Shown one piece after another: positions 8,701-10,604 of a stretch of 10,604 nt of DNA (position 1 is the stretch's first letter; the number at the start of each line of letters is the position of its first letter). Made by a program: the position numbers and the translations under genes. A model generated the notes under the pieces. It worked only from the letters and a program-made list of their open reading frames with translations, was not told where the DNA came from and searched no databases. The DNA comes from Irineochytrium annulatum. Taxonomy: Eukaryota; Chytridiomycota; Chytridiomycetes; Chytridiales; Chytridiaceae. The DNA lies in assembly GCA_027600665.1 (NCBI GenBank), contig JADGJL010001055.1, forward strand, positions 1 to 10,604, read 5' to 3'.

Positions 8701-10036
8701 GAGGAGAGCCTCAAACCCGAAAAGGTTACAGGGACCGCAATTAGCTGGCCGATTCGCTTCCTGTCGCCTGCGCCTTCGGAGGAGCAAGATGCCGTGAGGC
8801 AGCACTTTGCCCAAGCGCCGCGAGCCCCTCCCCCTTCTGCCGCAAGTCATGTGAGACTATTTGGCCTCGACTACGACTCCGATAGCGATTCTGATGAGCT
8901 GGAGGAGCGGCAGTTGCCCGATTCCTGCTGTGTTCACGATTCAGGTTACGAGGACTTTGTGATGAGCGAAGGATTTGTGTATCCTATTGGGGAGGAGGGT
9001 CTTAGAGATAAGTTTGAGATGGCCTGGCAAAAGTATCCGTGCACTTGGCAGGCGGAAGATGCGGTAACGCAGATGGTGGAGAGGCCACAGACGCATTTCA
9101 AGAAGCTAACGGCGGGTGCGGTCGAATCTGAGAATCCGCTGGACGCCCTTCCTTCGCACGACGTGATCGATACCGGCTACACCGATCGTCCCGGCTTGTC
9201 CTCGAGAGCCACGAGCGGCCGGCCATCGCCCGTGGAAACCAGCTTGAAAGGGAAGAAGCGGATGCAACCGGTCTCGGGAACTCGGGAAAGCCAAGCGAAA
9301 CCGGCAGCAGACCCTGCCGAAGAGACTTTAATAGGGGGGAAAAGACGGAAAACTTTGGTCTCCTCACTCGAATATGGGGATGATCTCGCGGAGTTACATA
9401 AAGATAGTGATCCGTTTAAACCGCGGGGTCAGCTGAACCCGACGGACGATTGGATACGGAATGGGGACTGGACGGTGCAGAGCGATGAAGCGCCATGGTA
9501 CTGCAACCTTAAGTATGGGGACCCGGTAAACCTGACGGATCCGCAGAACGTGAGTTGCAAATGATATTAGCTTACAATCCTTCTGTAGTCGCCTGGTGGT
9601 TCTGTTTGTTAACCCCTTTATCGTCTAGAAAACATACAAGGGACGCTTCGTCGCCTACCGCTCGTACCAGAAGCCGAAGCCCGCGATTCATATGACGCTC
9701 CACTTTATCGGCTACGCCCCGAAATTCGACCAGGTTATTGACATACGGGACCCGATCGCGAACGTGCTAGTCAAGCCCTACGACGGTGTAGTGAAGGTCG
9801 AGGACGCGGTCGCCAACCACGTGAACCCCGCGGCCTTTGACCTTCGGGGCGAGTTCCCGCACGGCCTCCCGACGAGTGCGACGAAGATGGTGCGTCAGCG
9901 CGTCTCGCATGGGCTTGTGATCGACATGGGTAAGGAGAAGGCGCGCGTGTCAAAATTGTTGAAGTGGGAGGACTTCCAAGAGGGTGGGAAGTACTATCCC
10001 ATGCCGGAGCCGGGCGTGGCGTCGGACGACGATTAG
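5778..10036 (+). CDS. HCF-like kelch/FN3 protein with C-terminal Tudor/chromo-barrel-like domain
   Basis: Seven exons (5778-6201, 6245-6432, 6493-7143, 7194-7662, 7716-8402, 8477-9549, 9629-10036) join in one frame to 1299 residues. Residues 27-455 form a six-blade kelch propeller with doublets at 126-127 (degenerate GS), 186-187, 253-254, 311-312, 371-372 and 430-431, each followed by blade Trp/Tyr and Arg-rich turns. FN3-like domains follow at about 462-570 and 580-795; the second is split by a charged insert (about 675-710). Residues 808-1140 are mostly disordered, with an acidic DSDSDSDELEE stretch (about 939-950) and two basic NLS-like clusters (KGKKRM, near 1064; GKRRKT, near 1094). Residues 1145-1215 resemble a Tudor-knot/chromo barrel (KYGDPVNL ... 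GRFVAY ... LHFIGYAPKFDQVIDI). Kelch plus FN3 is the HCF layout; HCF proteins are nuclear adaptors of histone-modifying complexes. A nuclear role is therefore inferred. Kelch/FN3 assignment is solid, HCF orthology less so, the barrel moderate. Confidence 0.85.
6202..6244 (+). other. HCF-like gene intron 1 (43 nt)
   Basis: Donor GTACTT, branch-like TTCTGATG, acceptor GTTAAG. Phase 1. The join gives SLSLGDHNWRSLQKP, the end of the first kelch blade and the linker to the second. Unspliced reading leaves the kelch frame and runs to a stop near 6404. Confidence 0.83.
6433..6492 (+). other. HCF-like gene intron 2 (60 nt)
   Basis: Donor GTAGGT, consensus branch CACTAACG (about 6472-6479), acceptor GCTATCAG. 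Phase 0. It joins RLSND to LIEFDTLT, a typical kelch strand carrying the blade's N-D and F-D residues. Confidence 0.9.
7144..7193 (+). other. HCF-like gene intron 3 (50 nt)
   Basis: Donor GTTAGT, branch-like TGTTAATGAC, acceptor AAATAG. Phase 0. It joins FGHAAEM to FRNHLYIIGG, restoring the R-x-G-H-A ... Y-I-I-G-G kelch motif of blade six. Confidence 0.88.
7663..7715 (+). other. HCF-like gene intron 4 (53 nt)
   Basis: Donor GTATAA, branch TACTAATC (7694-7701), acceptor TTCAAG. Phase 1, giving KTKK-V-IRPAM across the join of the two FN3-like domains. An earlier AG at 7704 would not keep the frame from this donor. Confidence 0.78.
8403..8476 (+). other. HCF-like gene intron 5 (74 nt)
   Basis: Donor GTGCGT, branch-like CTTACCTCAAC, acceptor AATGCAG. 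Phase 1, giving DYLR-G-VQRDALSA. It links the second FN3-like domain to the disordered linker. Exon 6 has no early ATG of its own, so it is unlikely to start a separate gene. Confidence 0.75.
9550..9628 (+). other. HCF-like gene intron 6 (79 nt)
   Basis: Donor GTGAGT, branch-like TTGTTAACCC, acceptor CGTCTAG. Phase 0. It falls inside the putative barrel, joining LTDPQN to KTYKGRFVAY. Confidence 0.85.
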
Positions 10037-10306
10037 GGCGATATTTCGTTATGGGGAGGGGTTGGGGTAGTTTAAAGAGGGACGTGAGGAAGGTCTGATA
10101 CGCTTTTGTATATTTTGCAGTTTGAACCTATGGTTTCATTATCGCTTTGGCTTGTCATTGTTTCTTCTTATGTTGCAGCGGAACGATTGTAAATTGCTTA
10201 GACGGGAACGAAATAAAAGCTGGTGGATAAAAGGACACAGACGATTTGCATACGAAACAACAGAGGTATGCACTATCCTGTACATATGGCGTACCGAGAC
10301 CGCAAC

Positions 10307-10314
10307 TCACGTGA
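10307..10314. promoter_or_regulatory. TCACGTGA palindrome (E-box / CDEI-like)
   Basis: A perfect 8-bp palindrome with a CACGTG core, the site used by bHLH factors such as Cbf1 in fungi. It is about 230 bp before a TATATAA element, so it could serve a plus-strand gene beyond the edge. A single short site can occur by chance. Confidence 0.3.
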
Positions 10315-10538
10315 CAAACGAGCATCTTCAAATTGTCCCCAGAAGCGGTTGATACACTACCGGTAATATGTTGTCAGAGGGATGTATAAATAACAACAGA
10401 ATAACCCAAAAATTGAGGGAAGGAACATAGATTGCGTAAAAAAGCACAAAAAGGAATCATTAAGTAAAGCAAAAGGAACATCGAGTATCAAATCGAAATA
10501 AAATATAGAGGTTCAACCCCCACGAAAGGCCAATCCTG

Positions 10539-10545
10539 TATATAA
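10539..10545 (+). promoter_or_regulatory. Possible TATA box for a gene beyond the right edge
   Basis: TATATAA is followed by a CT-rich tract at about 10566-10582, a common arrangement in fungal promoters. It sits in the loop between CCACGAA (10520-10526) and TTCGTGG (10548-10554), a 7-bp inverted repeat. No downstream ORF is visible in the window. Confidence 0.3.
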
Positions 10546-10604
10546 GCTTCGTGGCCTAAAAAAACTCCTCCTCCTTCTCTGCACGAAGCCCTGTCCTTAT
10601 ACCG

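Larger units (their letters stand above)
10037..10604. other. 3' flank of the HCF-like gene and right-edge intergenic region
   Basis: AT-rich DNA with no supported gene. AATAAA at 10212-10217, 176 nt after the stop, is a possible poly(A) signal, and a second lies at 10497-10502. An open stretch at 10122-10352 lacks an ATG start and shows no family resemblance. Near the edge are TCACGTGA, TATATAA and a pyrimidine-rich tract, described separately. Confidence 0.5.

Noticed and set aside
8477..10036. Treating exons 6-7 as a separate gene
   Set aside because: There is no ATG near the start of exon 6, and the intron 5 splice joins the frame cleanly to exon 5. RNA-seq could still overturn this.
10122..10352. 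76-codon open frame in the right flank
   Set aside because: It starts at TTG, not ATG, and lies in AT-rich 3' flank with poly(A)-like signals.
10511..10530. GGTTCAACCCC-like tRNA T-arm
   Set aside because: The flanking bases do not form a T stem or an acceptor stem, and no D or anticodon arm is present.

Overview
The window looks like nuclear DNA of a fungus. Genes are close together. Introns are very short (43-79 nt) with GT...AG ends, and several have CTAAC/CTAAT/CTGAT-like branch points. No bacterial operon signals were seen. An early-diverging (chytrid-like) fungus fits best, because one gene is a kelch/FN3 protein resembling host cell factor (HCF), a family not typical of yeasts. That placement is an inference. 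Gene models come from reading frame, splice signals and protein continuity only.

Layout. (1) Minus strand 1-1632: start and most of a long, disordered, Ser/Pro/Gly-rich protein of unknown function, one intron, running off the left edge. (2) Minus strand 1862-2704: a complete four-exon RraA-like / HMG-CHA aldolase-like protein of 222 aa, upstream of gene 1 on the same strand. (3) Plus strand 3145-4446: an intronless F-box-like, leucine-rich-repeat-like protein of 433 aa, divergent from the RraA gene. (4) Minus strand 4816-5547: a secreted Cys-rich protein of 243 aa with a low-complexity Ala/Thr/Ser tail, convergent with gene 3. (5) Plus strand 5778-10036: a seven-exon gene of 1299 aa, with a six-blade kelch propeller, two FN3-like domains, an acidic/basic disordered linker and a C-terminal Tudor/chromo-barrel-like module. 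The last 568 bp are an AT-rich 3' flank, with hints of a promoter for a gene beyond the right edge.

The genes do not form an obvious pathway. The most distinctive item is gene 5. HCF proteins are adaptors of chromatin-modifying complexes, and here a putative chromatin-reader fold sits in the same chain. Smaller points are two upstream ORFs whose stop overlaps the main start as ATGA (genes 1 and 2), a G-quadruplex motif between those genes, and the unplaced secreted Cys-rich protein. No tRNA, rRNA, CRISPR array or mobile element was recognised.
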